Shown in pieces: positions 32,948 to 41,400 of a DNA stretch of 42,574 nt. The notes under the pieces are model-generated. The model ran no database searches and was not told the origin of the DNA. It saw nothing but the letters and a program-made list of their open reading frames with translations. Origin of the DNA: a virus; the IMG/VR virus record IMGVR_UViG_3300048038_000024, positions 1 through 42,574 of that record; one strand, written 5' to 3'. Numbering within the stretch: position 1 is the first letter of the stretch; every line of letters starts with the position of its first letter. Both the position numbers and the translations under genes were made by a program.

Positions 32948-33554
32948 TCATTTTTCCATTAGTTTGACTGTGTTTATAAATCATTTCTAATTCTTCATTG
33001 CTGGCACTATTTACTCTCTGATATAATTCACGTTTTGACTCGATTATGTCGTTATCGAGGGAGGCGGGATCCATTGCTTTAATTACCGCACCGGCAAAAA
33101 CTCTCTGCATTCCGATTATTACTTTTTTAGCTTCGCTAATGGTCAGCATCTGCACGGCTTTAACCTTGCCTGTTTGCCGTATCATAAACGATATTGTATG
33201 GTTCTTATCCCATGCGAGAAATTTTTGCAATAGGAGTATTCTGATGGCTTGCAGTTGCGTAATGTTTGCGCTTGTATGATCCTCCCCGCGTCTTCCGGTA
33301 CCGTAATATTTTCTTGAATTGATTTTTTTGATAAGTCCGGATTGCCGTGCAGTTTCGGTTAACCTGGTGATCAAATCTCCCGCCTGTCTAAATGATAAGT
33401 CTGTCGTATGTTCAACGCCATATTGCGCTAACTGCAAACGACGTGTTTCTTCATCGATATGGAGTTTTGATTGAATAGTACGAATAGCCTTTATTTGACC
33501 TTTCGATATTCTTTTGATACCATTTCCGCTGGCAATGCCGGACATATTGTTCAT
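32940..33554 (-). CDS. GemA-like protein (Mu gp16, DUF1018)
   Basis: 204 residues. The core KAIRTIQSKLHIDEETRRLQLAQYGVEHTTDLSFRQAGDLITRL matches the DUF1018 pattern, and GRRGEDHTSANITQLQAIRILLL supports it. In Mu, GemA affects host DNA supercoiling and gene expression. In Mu it lies after A and B; here it lies immediately before the transposase, which is a rearranged order. Confidence 0.75.
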   Translation of the reverse strand: MNNMSGIASGNGIKRISKGQIKAIRTIQSKLHIDEETRRLQLAQYGVEHTTDLSFRQAGDLITRLTETARQSGLIKKINSRKYYGTGRRGEDHTSANITQLQAIRILLLQKFLAWDKNHTISFMIRQTGKVKAVQMLTISEAKKVIIGMQRVFAGAVIKAMDPASLDNDIIESKRELYQRVNSASNEELEMIYKHSQTNGKMND

Positions 33555-33569
33555 TTGCTTTATATCCGC

Positions 33570-34508
33570 TTATATCAGTTTTTCAGCGACATCAGCGAAT
33601 TCAACGATCATCTCTTCATTGAGTGAATCGAACATTTTAATGATACTTAATAACTCATCCCGCAGCTCTTTAGGATCGTCGCCGGTAACTCCGCAGTTAC
33701 GCAGTATCAGTGAGCATTGTATAAGTGAGTTTTTAGCCTCATGTACCCGGGAAAATTTATCTTTGAGAAGCGATGCCTTGCCTCCGAACTGGGCTTCTAT
33801 TTTTTTAGCAATTTTATTTTCTTCGGTGAGCGCGTCAATTGTTTTTGCGCGGTCAGCCTGTTCGCTTTCAATAAGTTTTAATTTTTCGTTAACGCGGGAT
33901 AACTCTGCCTGAGATTTGCGTTTATAATCAGCAAGTTTTTTTCCCAGTTCTTTTGCTGTACTTTCAATAACGTCCTGCATGGTTAACTGACCGCCAGGAA
34001 GATCAACCTTGCCCTTTTTTATAAGGTTTGCGACTTCTTCGTCTTCCATTTTCGATAGTTCGAAGAGTTTAGAAAATCCTAAAGAACCTACATTTTGAGC
34101 AATTTCGGGACTATTTAGTGCCATTAATGGCACTTTTTCTTCATCAGAACCATGACAAAGTGCACTTAAGGGCACCGAATTATCGGTGTTTGGTAATAAT
34201 AAGTTAGTCGCTGAATCAAATTTTGAGGCAATTGAGTATAATCGATATGCCTGCCGTCTTGCAAATGGTAGCAAATTGTCGATATATTCATCTCTTGATG
34301 AACATCCGAGACCCAAATAAAGTTTTTCATCAAACATTTTTTTAATGCCAAACGCCGTGATCAGGGAGCCCATCATAATGTTTTGTTGAACGAAAGCCGC
34401 CTGACGTTGGATGTCGGGAGTAACTTCAATAAATTTATCATTCTCAGCATCATACACTGTCATTACTGCAAGTTGTTTGTCGGTTTTGGTAAGTTTATTG
34501 TCTTTCAT
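33570..34508 (-). CDS. Coiled-coil early protein, 312 residues
   Basis: Residues 45-95 (ITAFGIKKMFDEKLYLGLGC, FARRQAYRLYSIA) look like the start of DUF3102-type DNA-binding proteins. Residues 180-250 form a long coiled coil (KKLADYKRKSQAELSRVNEK). The ribosome-binding site is AAGGAGTGCTC. It probably takes part in early replication or partition-like functions; the function is not known. Confidence 0.55.
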   Translation of the reverse strand: MKDNKLTKTDKQLAVMTVYDAENDKFIEVTPDIQRQAAFVQQNIMMGSLITAFGIKKMFDEKLYLGLGCSSRDEYIDNLLPFARRQAYRLYSIASKFDSATNLLLPNTDNSVPLSALCHGSDEEKVPLMALNSPEIAQNVGSLGFSKLFELSKMEDEEVANLIKKGKVDLPGGQLTMQDVIESTAKELGKKLADYKRKSQAELSRVNEKLKLIESEQADRAKTIDALTEENKIAKKIEAQFGGKASLLKDKFSRVHEAKNSLIQCSLILRNCGVTGDDPKELRDELLSIIKMFDSLNEEMIVEFADVAEKLI

Positions 34509-34518
34509 TGAGCACTCC

Positions 34519-34722
34519 TTAGAATTGGATTGTTAAATTTTTGAATTGGAAATATTTAGCGATACGTTTTTTAGTTAATGATATTAAGGCAGATAATATC
34601 AGCTTCACCGGCAGACCACTTTTGCGCGGTCCTGCTATGCTGACAAACTCTTCGCCCTTTATCATTTGTAAATAGGTCACTTTATCATTGTTTTGAATAC
34701 GAACCGTGTAACTGTTTTTCAT
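34519..34722 (-). CDS. Small early protein, 67 residues
   Basis: No family was recognised. The N-terminal half looks like short beta strands (SYTVRIQNNDKVTYLQMI) and the C-terminal half is basic and hydrophobic. It sits 10 nt from each neighbour in the early operon, which supports translation. Confidence 0.5.
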   Translation of the reverse strand: MKNSYTVRIQNNDKVTYLQMIKGEEFVSIAGPRKSGLPVKLILSALISLTKKRIAKYFQFKNLTIQF

Positions 34723-34732
34723 TTTGAAATCC

Positions 34733-34987
34733 TTATTTTAAAATTGCCTGACGTGTTATTCCGAAACTGTTCGCGGCGCGTTCGCCGTTGCTGAAAGTAA
34801 GCATGAATTCCCTGAGCGTGCTTTCTGTGTCCTGGTCGATGTCTATTCTTGAATTACCCGTGGATGAGCTTCCGATCTCTTTTAATACTCTGCGTATCTG
34901 GCGGGTAGAACAACCAAGTCTCTCGGCTATTTCTTTTTGAGTAAATCCCATCTTGGTCATGCTGACAACTGAATCTTTATTGATCAT
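34733..34987 (-). CDS. Helix-turn-helix regulator, 84 residues
   Basis: Residues 13-38 (MGFTQKEIAERLGCSTRQIR and on) form a clear homeodomain/resolvase-type helix-turn-helix. A second partial one (GERAANSFGITRQAILK) ends the protein abruptly. It could be an early activator or an architectural protein, and is one of few candidates for a middle/late regulator, as no Mor or C homologue was seen. Confidence 0.6.
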   Translation of the reverse strand: MINKDSVVSMTKMGFTQKEIAERLGCSTRQIRRVLKEIGSSSTGNSRIDIDQDTESTLREFMLTFSNGERAANSFGITRQAILK

Positions 34988-34990
34988 TAC

Positions 34991-35560
34991 TTATCTCGTT
35001 GCCTGTTGAAACTTATTGAGTATGAAAGCATAAATTTCATCGGATGAACTATCTGTCATTAGTTCAGTATCTGACTTAATGATATTTAAAAGTGTTGATA
35101 ATTCTTCCTGAGTTGACTCAAGCAAAACGGTAACGATTTTTTTATAACCGTCTTCTAATAATTCTTTATCTCCCTGAACTTTCATCGCTTCATCAGCAAG
35201 CTTATGTAATGATTGCAGCGCACTACATAAAGGGCATTCTCTTCCTGATATAAATGTAATAGCCTCGTGTCCTCTGTCGCAAAAGTCATGGAGAAGTTCC
35301 GGCTCGTATACTTGTTTCAAATCCTTATACAGTTGCTCTCCAACCTTTTTAGATTGCGGGACTCCATGTATTATTATATCTGCTCCGTTTATTTCAACGT
35401 CGGCAGTTGATCTAATTAATGTTGAAAGATGAACTGATGGTAGCTCTCCGATCTTTTGTCTGATATCGATATCAAAGAATGGAATGTTTTTCCCATCATC
35501 CGTTGTACATGAACTCTCTTTATACTTAGAGGAAAGAATGATTTTCATTGTGGCACTCAC
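34991..35560 (-). CDS. Early protein with Cys cluster, 189 residues
   Basis: Begins at a GTG that overlaps the stop of the preceding short frame (GTGA); an in-frame ATG at 35548 is an alternative. HDFCDRGHEAITFISGRECPLC contains a His/Cys set that could bind zinc. The rest is helical with acidic segments. No family was recognised. Its 3-nt spacing to the helix-turn-helix gene marks it as part of the early operon. Confidence 0.55.
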   Translation of the reverse strand: MSATMKIILSSKYKESSCTTDDGKNIPFFDIDIRQKIGELPSVHLSTLIRSTADVEINGADIIIHGVPQSKKVGEQLYKDLKQVYEPELLHDFCDRGHEAITFISGRECPLCSALQSLHKLADEAMKVQGDKELLEDGYKKIVTVLLESTQEELSTLLNIIKSDTELMTDSSSDEIYAFILNKFQQATR

Positions 35561-35706
35561 TTGGTTGTTGTATGAATAAGGTTCTTATTTTCTAAATCGA
35601 GATTGAATTGAATCTCTCTTGCGATATCACTGATACCCGGAATAAATAATGAGTTCGGCTCTGAATTTACCGTTGTAAATCGGGAGGAATACTTCCCGAA
35701 GCCGAA
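35557..35706 (-). CDS. Open frame without start codon, possible -1 continuation
   Basis: A 49-codon frame following a stop, lacking ATG, GTG or TTG, whose TGA overlaps the GTG start of the next gene. The product ends IPGISDIAREIQFNLDLENK and looks like genuine coding sequence. It is in the -1 frame relative to the 67-residue gene that overlaps it, so it may be reached by frameshifting or may be the remains of a single longer gene broken by an indel. Confidence 0.4.
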   Translation of the reverse strand, partial: FGFGKYSSRFTTVNSEPNSLFIPGISDIAREIQFNLDLENKNLIHTTTK

Positions 35707-35870
35707 TCATCTGTTGTTGTTATGCGCCAGAGAACTGTTTGGATAAAACAAATAGCGGTATGTAGTAGTTCTTCCGGGCGGCGATTCCACATACTCACGC
35801 CGCACACACCCGCGCTTACTCGTTTAAGTTCTCTGTCTGATTGGGGTATATTGTTTGGGTTATTCTTCAT
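35667..35870 (-). CDS. Small early protein, 67 residues
   Basis: Starts inside the end of the CII-like gene (ATGAAGAATAA overlap), which suggests coupled translation. It contains a Trp/Cys-rich middle (VCGVSMWNRRPEELLHTAIC) that does not match any family I know. Its last 13 codons overlap the downstream frame at 35557-35706 in a different phase. Confidence 0.45.
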   Translation of the reverse strand: MKNNPNNIPQSDRELKRVSAGVCGVSMWNRRPEELLHTAICFIQTVLWRITTTDDSASGSIPPDLQR

Positions 35871-36336
35871 TGTTAAACTCCATCTCGGTCTGACCGATCA
35901 GTTCTTTCTTACAAAATTTTTGTGCTTCGGATGAACGCTGCATTACTTCAAGTAATATTGCCTCAACCTCTTTATAATTTTTCGCGGTAGGAGTATCAAG
36001 AAATTTTTTCATGGATGCCAAAGCCCGGACTGTAGTACCCTGGTAACCATCTATCATATCGATTTCATCCATCTTTCTGGCTCTGAATCTCGGCATTTTA
36101 ACTAATATGAATCCGCAGAGATAAGCGATGCGCTCTAATATTGAATAGTTACTGGTGGCGCGCATAAGAGGAATAAGTCTTGACAGTGGCATCTCAGCCC
36201 CGGATTCATTTTCCAGTCCATACCGGTATAAACTCGGTTGGCTAACACCCATCAGCTCCGCAATTTCTGCTATCGGTTTTTTATTCCGGTGAATTGTTGC
36301 GTAAATCAGCGTTTTAATGTCGTTTATGTCACTCAT
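35860..36336 (-). CDS. CII-like phage regulator
   Basis: 158 residues. IYATIHRNKKPIAEIAELMGVSQPSLYRYG is a helix-turn-helix, and the following PLSRLIPLMRATSNYSILERIAYLCGFILVK matches the layout of phage regulatory CII (CP76-type) proteins. It is the second gene on the early transcript, after the small regulator facing the repressor. Confidence 0.65.
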   Translation of the reverse strand: MSDINDIKTLIYATIHRNKKPIAEIAELMGVSQPSLYRYGLENESGAEMPLSRLIPLMRATSNYSILERIAYLCGFILVKMPRFRARKMDEIDMIDGYQGTTVRALASMKKFLDTPTAKNYKEVEAILLEVMQRSSEAQKFCKKELIGQTEMEFNNEE

Positions 36337-36415
36337 GATAATATTCGTCTAAAATTTTAATTGATTTTCGGTTCCATGTACCCTAAATTGCATCAGCAGG
36401 TATTCAGCATTCGGC

Positions 36416-36661
36416 TTAAGCAGCTTTTATCAAAGCGGCAAACTCCGCGCGCAAATAGTCGAGTATTCTATTCAATGCTCTCTCGCTATTGCGCTCGCCT
36501 TTAAGCAGATACCCGACATATATCGGTGAGTATCCAGTTGCCTTTGCGATTGCGTTCTTGTTGAGCAAGTGAGTCGGGATCTGATCAATTGTTTTACGGA
36601 TTTTTTTTAAAGTGTTTGTCATTGTTTTCTGAATACCGTTAATAATTTTGTGTACTATCAT
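36416..36661 (-). CDS. Ner/Cro-like early regulator
   Basis: 81 residues from the ATG at 36661, or 68 from an ATG at 36622 (MTNTLKKIRKT), the more natural N-terminus. A helix-turn-helix is visible in NKNAIAKATGYSPIYVGYLLKG. It is the first gene of the leftward early operon and faces the repressor across two operators, the position of Mu ner. It probably turns down repressor and early transcription. Confidence 0.65.
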   Translation of the reverse strand: MIVHKIINGIQKTMTNTLKKIRKTIDQIPTHLLNKNAIAKATGYSPIYVGYLLKGERNSERALNRILDYLRAEFAALIKAA

Positions 36662-36731
36662 ACACTAACTTAACCAATTGGTTAAGTAATGTCAAGGAAA
36701 ATCTTATCCAAATGGTTAAATTTTTATTAAT
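36662..36731. promoter_or_regulatory. Lysis-lysogeny switch operators
   Basis: A perfect 20-bp palindrome with half-site ACTTAACCAA lies at 36668-36687. A second, imperfect copy TTATCCAAATGGTTAA lies at 36704-36719. The centres are 34 bp apart, close to three helical turns, so bound dimers would sit on one face of the DNA. A -35-like TTGACA on the minus strand (36690-36695) lies between the two operators and would be blocked by occupancy. Confidence 0.75.
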
Positions 36732-37079
36732 ATGTCTTTAGGCGAAAAACTCAGGCAGTTTGGGCTTAAAAAGTTTGGTTCTTTAACCAAATTCGCAGAT
36801 AATATGGAAATGTCTTTACCATCCCTTTCTCGTTATCTAAATAATACAAGAGAACCAGGTACTGGAATTCTAAAAAAATTACTGGTTTTGGGATGTGATA
36901 TTAATTGGTTGTTATCAGAAGATTTAGCAGATAGAACTATGAATGAACAAACTGCTAAATACGATCCTGATAAAATCAGGGTATTGGAGCTTGAAAGTGA
37001 GAACGAAGCATTAAAAACTCAGATAAGTGATATTCAAAGGGCTGCAAAGCTCATTAATGAGGCTATGAACAAAAAATAA
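36732..37079 (+). CDS. Prophage repressor (c-like)
   Basis: 115 residues. The N-terminal 60 form an XRE-type helix-turn-helix (SLTKFADNMEMSLPSLSRYL). The C-terminal 35 form a coiled coil (IRVLELESENEALKTQISDI), a likely dimerisation element. There is no S24 cleavage domain, so induction would not use RecA cleavage, as with the Mu repressor. It is divergent from the early operon, with operators between. Confidence 0.75.
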   Translation: MSLGEKLRQFGLKKFGSLTKFADNMEMSLPSLSRYLNNTREPGTGILKKLLVLGCDINWLLSEDLADRTMNEQTAKYDPDKIRVLELESENEALKTQISDIQRAAKLINEAMNKK

Positions 37080-37088
37080 GGGGTTGAT

Positions 37089-37718
37089 ATGAAGGTTTGC
37101 AAATATTGTGGAAATGTTACTGAAACCAAGAAAAAATATTGTCCATCTTGTGGGGGAAATCTGTCGACTCCGAATAGGGGAGTTAAAATATTCGTTTCTA
37201 TAATCTTTGCAATTGCGATAATCCAGGTTTTTGTTAATGTTATCGAAAGTATTTTTAGACCGACTAAGGTTTCAACAAGTGTCGAAGTCCCTAAATATAT
37301 GCGTGATATTAAACCCACACCACAGCAACAACACGATATAGATTCTCTCAATAAACAATATGTAGAAATTGAAAAAAAAGCACGATTAGAAATGATGATT
37401 CAAGCCAAAAAGGATTCAGTTTATGAATTGGCTGCCACAAAGAGGATTTCCGGTCTAATTGCAAAATATAATAACTATTTGCCTCGCGGATATAACTTTG
37501 AAATTGATGAAAGACTTCAAAAAAACAATTTTCAATTGGATGAAAGCAAATTGGAAAAAGCCCCCGATGGCAATGTTAGTATTTGTAGACATTTTTCAAA
37601 GATAATTACTGAGAAAGTCATGAATAGACCTACCGAATACAAAATTTTATTTTCATACCAGGAGGGATATTCGACTTCACATGTTTATTATACTGTGGAC
37701 GTAGTAATAGTAAAATAA
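37089..37718 (+). CDS. Zinc-ribbon membrane protein, 209 residues
   Basis: CKYCGN and CPSCGG at the N-terminus form a double zinc knuckle. A transmembrane segment follows at about 35-55 (VKIFVSIIFAIAIIQVFVNV), then a mostly charged extracytoplasmic or cytoplasmic domain. It begins 9 nt after the repressor and is likely co-transcribed with it in the lysogen. A role in superinfection immunity or another lysogenic trait is an inference from position. Confidence 0.55.
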   Translation: MKVCKYCGNVTETKKKYCPSCGGNLSTPNRGVKIFVSIIFAIAIIQVFVNVIESIFRPTKVSTSVEVPKYMRDIKPTPQQQHDIDSLNKQYVEIEKKARLEMMIQAKKDSVYELAATKRISGLIAKYNNYLPRGYNFEIDERLQKNNFQLDESKLEKAPDGNVSICRHFSKIITEKVMNRPTEYKILFSYQEGYSTSHVYYTVDVVIVK

Positions 37719-37731
37719 AAGGAAAAACAAC

Positions 37732-37959
37732 ATGTTTTGTAGAAATTGCGGTAACGAAATTCGGGACAACGAAAATTTTTGCGCGAGATGTGGTTCACAT
37801 AAAAATTTTATTCCACCTAATCGGCTAACACAACAACAAAAAGACGGATTTCCAAACAAGGGGTTCGCATATTACTTTTTTGCGGTCGCATTAGGATTAT
37901 TAGCCCTTGTATTCTTCTTTGTTATTTCGAAAATTAATGGAATCTCATTTTTTAAATAA
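37732..37959 (+). CDS. Zinc-ribbon membrane protein, 75 residues
   Basis: CRNCGNEIRDNENFCARCG is a typical short zinc ribbon. A transmembrane helix follows at 46-66 (YYFFAVALGLLALVFFFVIS). The gene ends abruptly, and the next 49 codons, one frame back, encode a recognisable C-terminal motif, so this may be the front part of a frameshifted gene. It is in line with the repressor transcript. Confidence 0.55.
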   Translation: MFCRNCGNEIRDNENFCARCGSHKNFIPPNRLTQQQKDGFPNKGFAYYFFAVALGLLALVFFFVISKINGISFFK

Positions 37960-38102
37960 AACTTGATTATTCACGATATAAAACAACTACCGAAAAAGTG
38001 AGTTCAGGAAGTAAATATACTGGAGAAACGTTCACGGGACCGCGTGGAGGTACATATCATTACTCTAAATCTGGAAAAAAAGTCTACACAAAGCACAAAT
38101 AG
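37956..38102 (+). pseudogene. Frameshifted C-terminal motif (GPRGGTY-type)
   Basis: A 48-codon frame overlapping the stop of the previous gene in the -1 frame, without its own start codon. It encodes YTGETFTGPRGGTYHYSKSG and ends KKVYTKHK. Motifs of the form GPRGG-x-Y-x(5)-GKK-x-Y occur at the ends of small proteins in this bacterial group (general recollection). The simplest reading is one gene, zinc ribbon plus membrane helix plus this tail, broken by a one-base change. Confidence 0.5.
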
Positions 38103-38162
38103 TTGGTGATTTTGACCTCTTAAAATGTCTTCTAAGCCATTAATATTTTAATTTTTAGAAAT

Positions 38163-38200
38163 AAAAAAAGCCGATTTGTCTATTAAATCGGCTTTTTTTT
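38163..38200 (+). terminator. Terminator of the repressor operon
   Basis: AAAGCCGATTT/AAATCGGCTTT forms a stem with a 7-nt loop followed by eight T residues. The run of A before it would make it work in both directions. Confidence 0.9.
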
Positions 38201-38203
38201 GTT

Positions 38204-38376
38204 AATTCTTACATCCCTTTGCATTTTCAGGCTCATAAATGACCTATAAGCGATTGTTTTTTTCTATTGCATACAATCTTACGGCTTTTTACCAGAAGAA
38301 ATCGCGACTTCTATTTTTTTCACCATAACCGGCATATCAACTTCAAAATTTTACCAGGAGCTTCCAATAATTTCCG
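38204..38376. other. Prophage left-end region and host promoter zone
   Basis: No gene is visible. It contains the proposed inverted end pattern at 38231-38280 (matching 1121-1170). After it comes AT-rich sequence that probably carries the promoter of the large secreted protein gene. A frame TAFYQKKSRLLFFSP ending in a stop follows the proposed end and might be the other half of an interrupted gene, which is speculative. Confidence 0.4.
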
Positions 38377-38487
38377 TTGAAGTTTTTTCTCCTGAAAATG
38401 TCCGCTTTCCTTTGTATTTTAATCACTTATTTGTTGCAGTTATTACTATTATTTCTTTTACCCCCTATGTATCGTGAATTAGTTAAA

Positions 38488-41400
38488 ATGAAAAAATCAA
38501 TATTTGCCCGGATTCTTCTATTTACTCTCGTATTTTTTGTCGGCATTATACATCCTTCCGGTATCGTTAAAGTATCAAAAATTCAAGTTGCCGGTTTAGT
38601 AACATTCAAATTCACTAAATCACTCCAGTCAGACGTTATTACGTGGAAAGCCACCCGCTATTTTATTGATGAAACCACAAACGTAACGACTTACGCGACA
38701 GATACGCTGACTGCAACGGGTGATACTGCACAGTTTAATTTGCAAAAAACGACCGGATATTATACCTATTACAAAATATACGCGTATGAGGTCGGCAAAG
38801 CAGACTCGGCTATTGTTCAGGTTTTTAATGCCGGAGTTGTGCAAAAATATTTATATATAAATACGGCTTATTCTCCCTATGCTATTCCCGTGTGGGTGGT
38901 TCTTCCCACAAAGTTTTCAGTGCAATCAAAGTTTATTATGACGATGCACGGTCAGAACAGAGATGCATCCGATATCGCAACCGATTGGATGCCATTCGCG
39001 AATACAAATAATTATGTTGTCGCGGCTCCTGAATTCAATGATACGGATTGGAGTACCGACGACTATAATCTTGGGAATATGTTCACGAATTCCTCCTATA
39101 CCGCATTGAATCCAAAATCTGCATGGACATTTACTATTGTTGAACAGATTCACCGTGAGTTGTATGCTGCATGCAGTCTTATTGATTCTACATACGAATT
39201 GTGGGGACACTCTGCCGGCGGCCAGTTTGTTCACCGGCTCGCGTTCTTTCTTCCCGATAGTCTTATCACGAGGTACATTGCCGGCAATTCAGGCTGGTAC
39301 ACGTGTCCGGATTCGACTATTGCTTTTCCATGGGGCACCATAAATTCGCAATTGAACATCAGCAAAGCCGATATGATCGCTTTTACCAACAGAAATCTTA
39401 TTGTGATGCGGGGTACTGCGGATACGGTACGGGATGGAGTTTTGAATACGGATCCGAACTCCGACGCTCAGGGTTTGAACCGGTATGCACGAGCCGGTTA
39501 TTTTTATAATAAGGGAGTCAGTGCCAATGCAAATCTCAAGTGGCAATTGGTTGATGTCCCCGGTGTCGGACATGATGATCAGGCTATGGCACTCGCCGCG
39601 GGGAGTTATATTGTCGCTCAAGGCACCCGGTATGCTGTTACCTCGGGGAACTGGACTGATGCTATCTGGTCGACAACTTCGGGTGGACGCGCGGGTTCGG
39701 CATCAACACCGACGTCGGCTATCAACATTATCATCAATCCAAATGTTACGGTGACCATTAATATTGCAACGGCGGCGTGCAACTCGGTTTCATTTTCCGC
39801 AACCACTTCCAAAATCAGTTTTGCTGCAAACAGCGTGTTAAGCGTGTATGGTGATTTTAATTTGGTTTCATCCGCCAAATATGCTTTCGCCTCATGGTCT
39901 GTCGGAGCAAAATTAAAATTTGCGGGATACGCGGCTACTCAATCCATCACCGGATTAAGCACAAGCAAAACGAGTTCAAGCCAGAATACATTCTACGAAA
40001 TTGTCGTTGACAAACCACTTGGCAGAGTAATTACTCCGGGAACAAATGATTACACCCTCATGCTCGGCAGAAGTCTCGAAGTGGTTAACGGTACATTTGA
40101 GTTAGGTGATGGCGATGATATTATCGGGTATGACGCTGCTGCGCTTGCCGCGACCAAACCAACCATTACGATTCAAAGCGGAGGAATATTCAGCTGTCTC
40201 AATAATCAATATAACACGTATATTCGCTCCGGATTATCGGGAACCGGCATGGCTAATCCTATTGGAAAATTTTCTATCGCCGGAACGGTCAACGGACTTT
40301 CATCGGGCAGTTCAAACGGAATGGGATTCAGCGGCGTTGATGTCCTAAGCGGTGGGGTACTGAATGTTACTTCGGGCTGGGGCAGCGTGAAATGTTTTGG
40401 GGTCGGCACGTTAACAATTTATAGCGGCGGAACATTCCGTTCGTCAACAACAAGTACATTATGGCCCGATGCTGCTACCGTAAAACTTAATTCCGGTGGT
40501 AATTACATAATTACAGCGGTGACGGCATATATTTGTCCTACTTTTACAAACAGCGGCACGTTTATTTATGCCCGGACGCTGGCGGGGGATCAGACGATAG
40601 CGGATATTAATTATAATAACTTGCAGATATCTTCCGGTGGAAATAATAAAAACTGGAAACTGAGCGCTGGCCGGACTATATCCGGGACACTCACTATCGA
40701 TACGGGCGCGACGTTCAATTATTACGGAGCCGCGCTTACCCTCGGTACCGGTACTCACTATATCAACGGCACTATCGGTATCGGGAAATCGTTAATCAAT
40801 AACGGAACACTTGTATATGGGGATACTTCAACGCTCATGTACAATGATTCAACTGCCGCGCAGACAACGTCAAATAGTGAATTTCCTTCAACGAGCGAGC
40901 CGGCCAATCTTGCGATTAATAATGCTGCCGGCGTTACTCTTCATGCTTCGCGGACAATAACTAATATAGGACTATATAACGGGACGCTCACCTTAGGCGC
41001 GAATGATCTGACAATGAAAGGTGCCGTTATTGATACTCCGGGCGTGAGCAGCATGGTTGTTACTTCGGGGAGCGGTCAGCTTAAGAAAACAATTACGGCA
41101 ATTCCAGCGGCATTTACTTTTCCTGTCGGAACCGCGGCAAAATATTCACCCGTAAAAATATCTCTTACAAGCGGAAGCCTCTCCAATGCATCTATCGGCG
41201 TTAAAGTCTCCGCTGTCAAGAGCACTAATAATACAAGCGTGGCAAATTATCTTAACCGCACGTGGACTGTCACCGGCAATGGGATTACCAATCCGGTTCA
41301 TACCGATACATTATACTATGCCTCATCGGATGTCGCCGGGACTGAATCGAGCCTTGTGGGCGGTTTGTATTCGGGTGTTGCATGGAGTAATCTCGGGGTG

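Larger units (their letters stand above)
1121..38280. mobile_element. Mu-like transposable prophage, siphovirus-type tail
   Basis: The content is diagnostic: a DDE transposase with its AAA+ partner, a GemA-like protein, a DUF3164-like protein, a Mu-type terminase/portal/gpG/gp36/gp37 block, a Mu I-like protease, and a tape measure with tail tube but no sheath. The gene core runs from 1314 to at least 37079. The ends given are inferred from an inverted pattern present at both sides: AAGAT, then 35 nt, then ATTTATGAGC, at 1121-1170 and, inverted, at 38231-38280. No 5-bp target duplication or clear TG/CA terminus could be confirmed, so the boundaries may be off by up to about 250 bp. About 37 kb fits siphoviral Mu-like phages such as B3 and D3112. 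Confidence 0.7.

Noticed and set aside
1120-38285. 5-bp target duplication flanking TG...CA ends
   Set aside because: I compared 5-mers before each TG near the low end with those after each CA near the high end and found no exact match.
38377-38487. Upstream start for the large secreted protein
   Set aside because: The extra 37 residues are an extended hydrophobic stretch in front of a complete signal peptide, so the start at 38488 is preferred.
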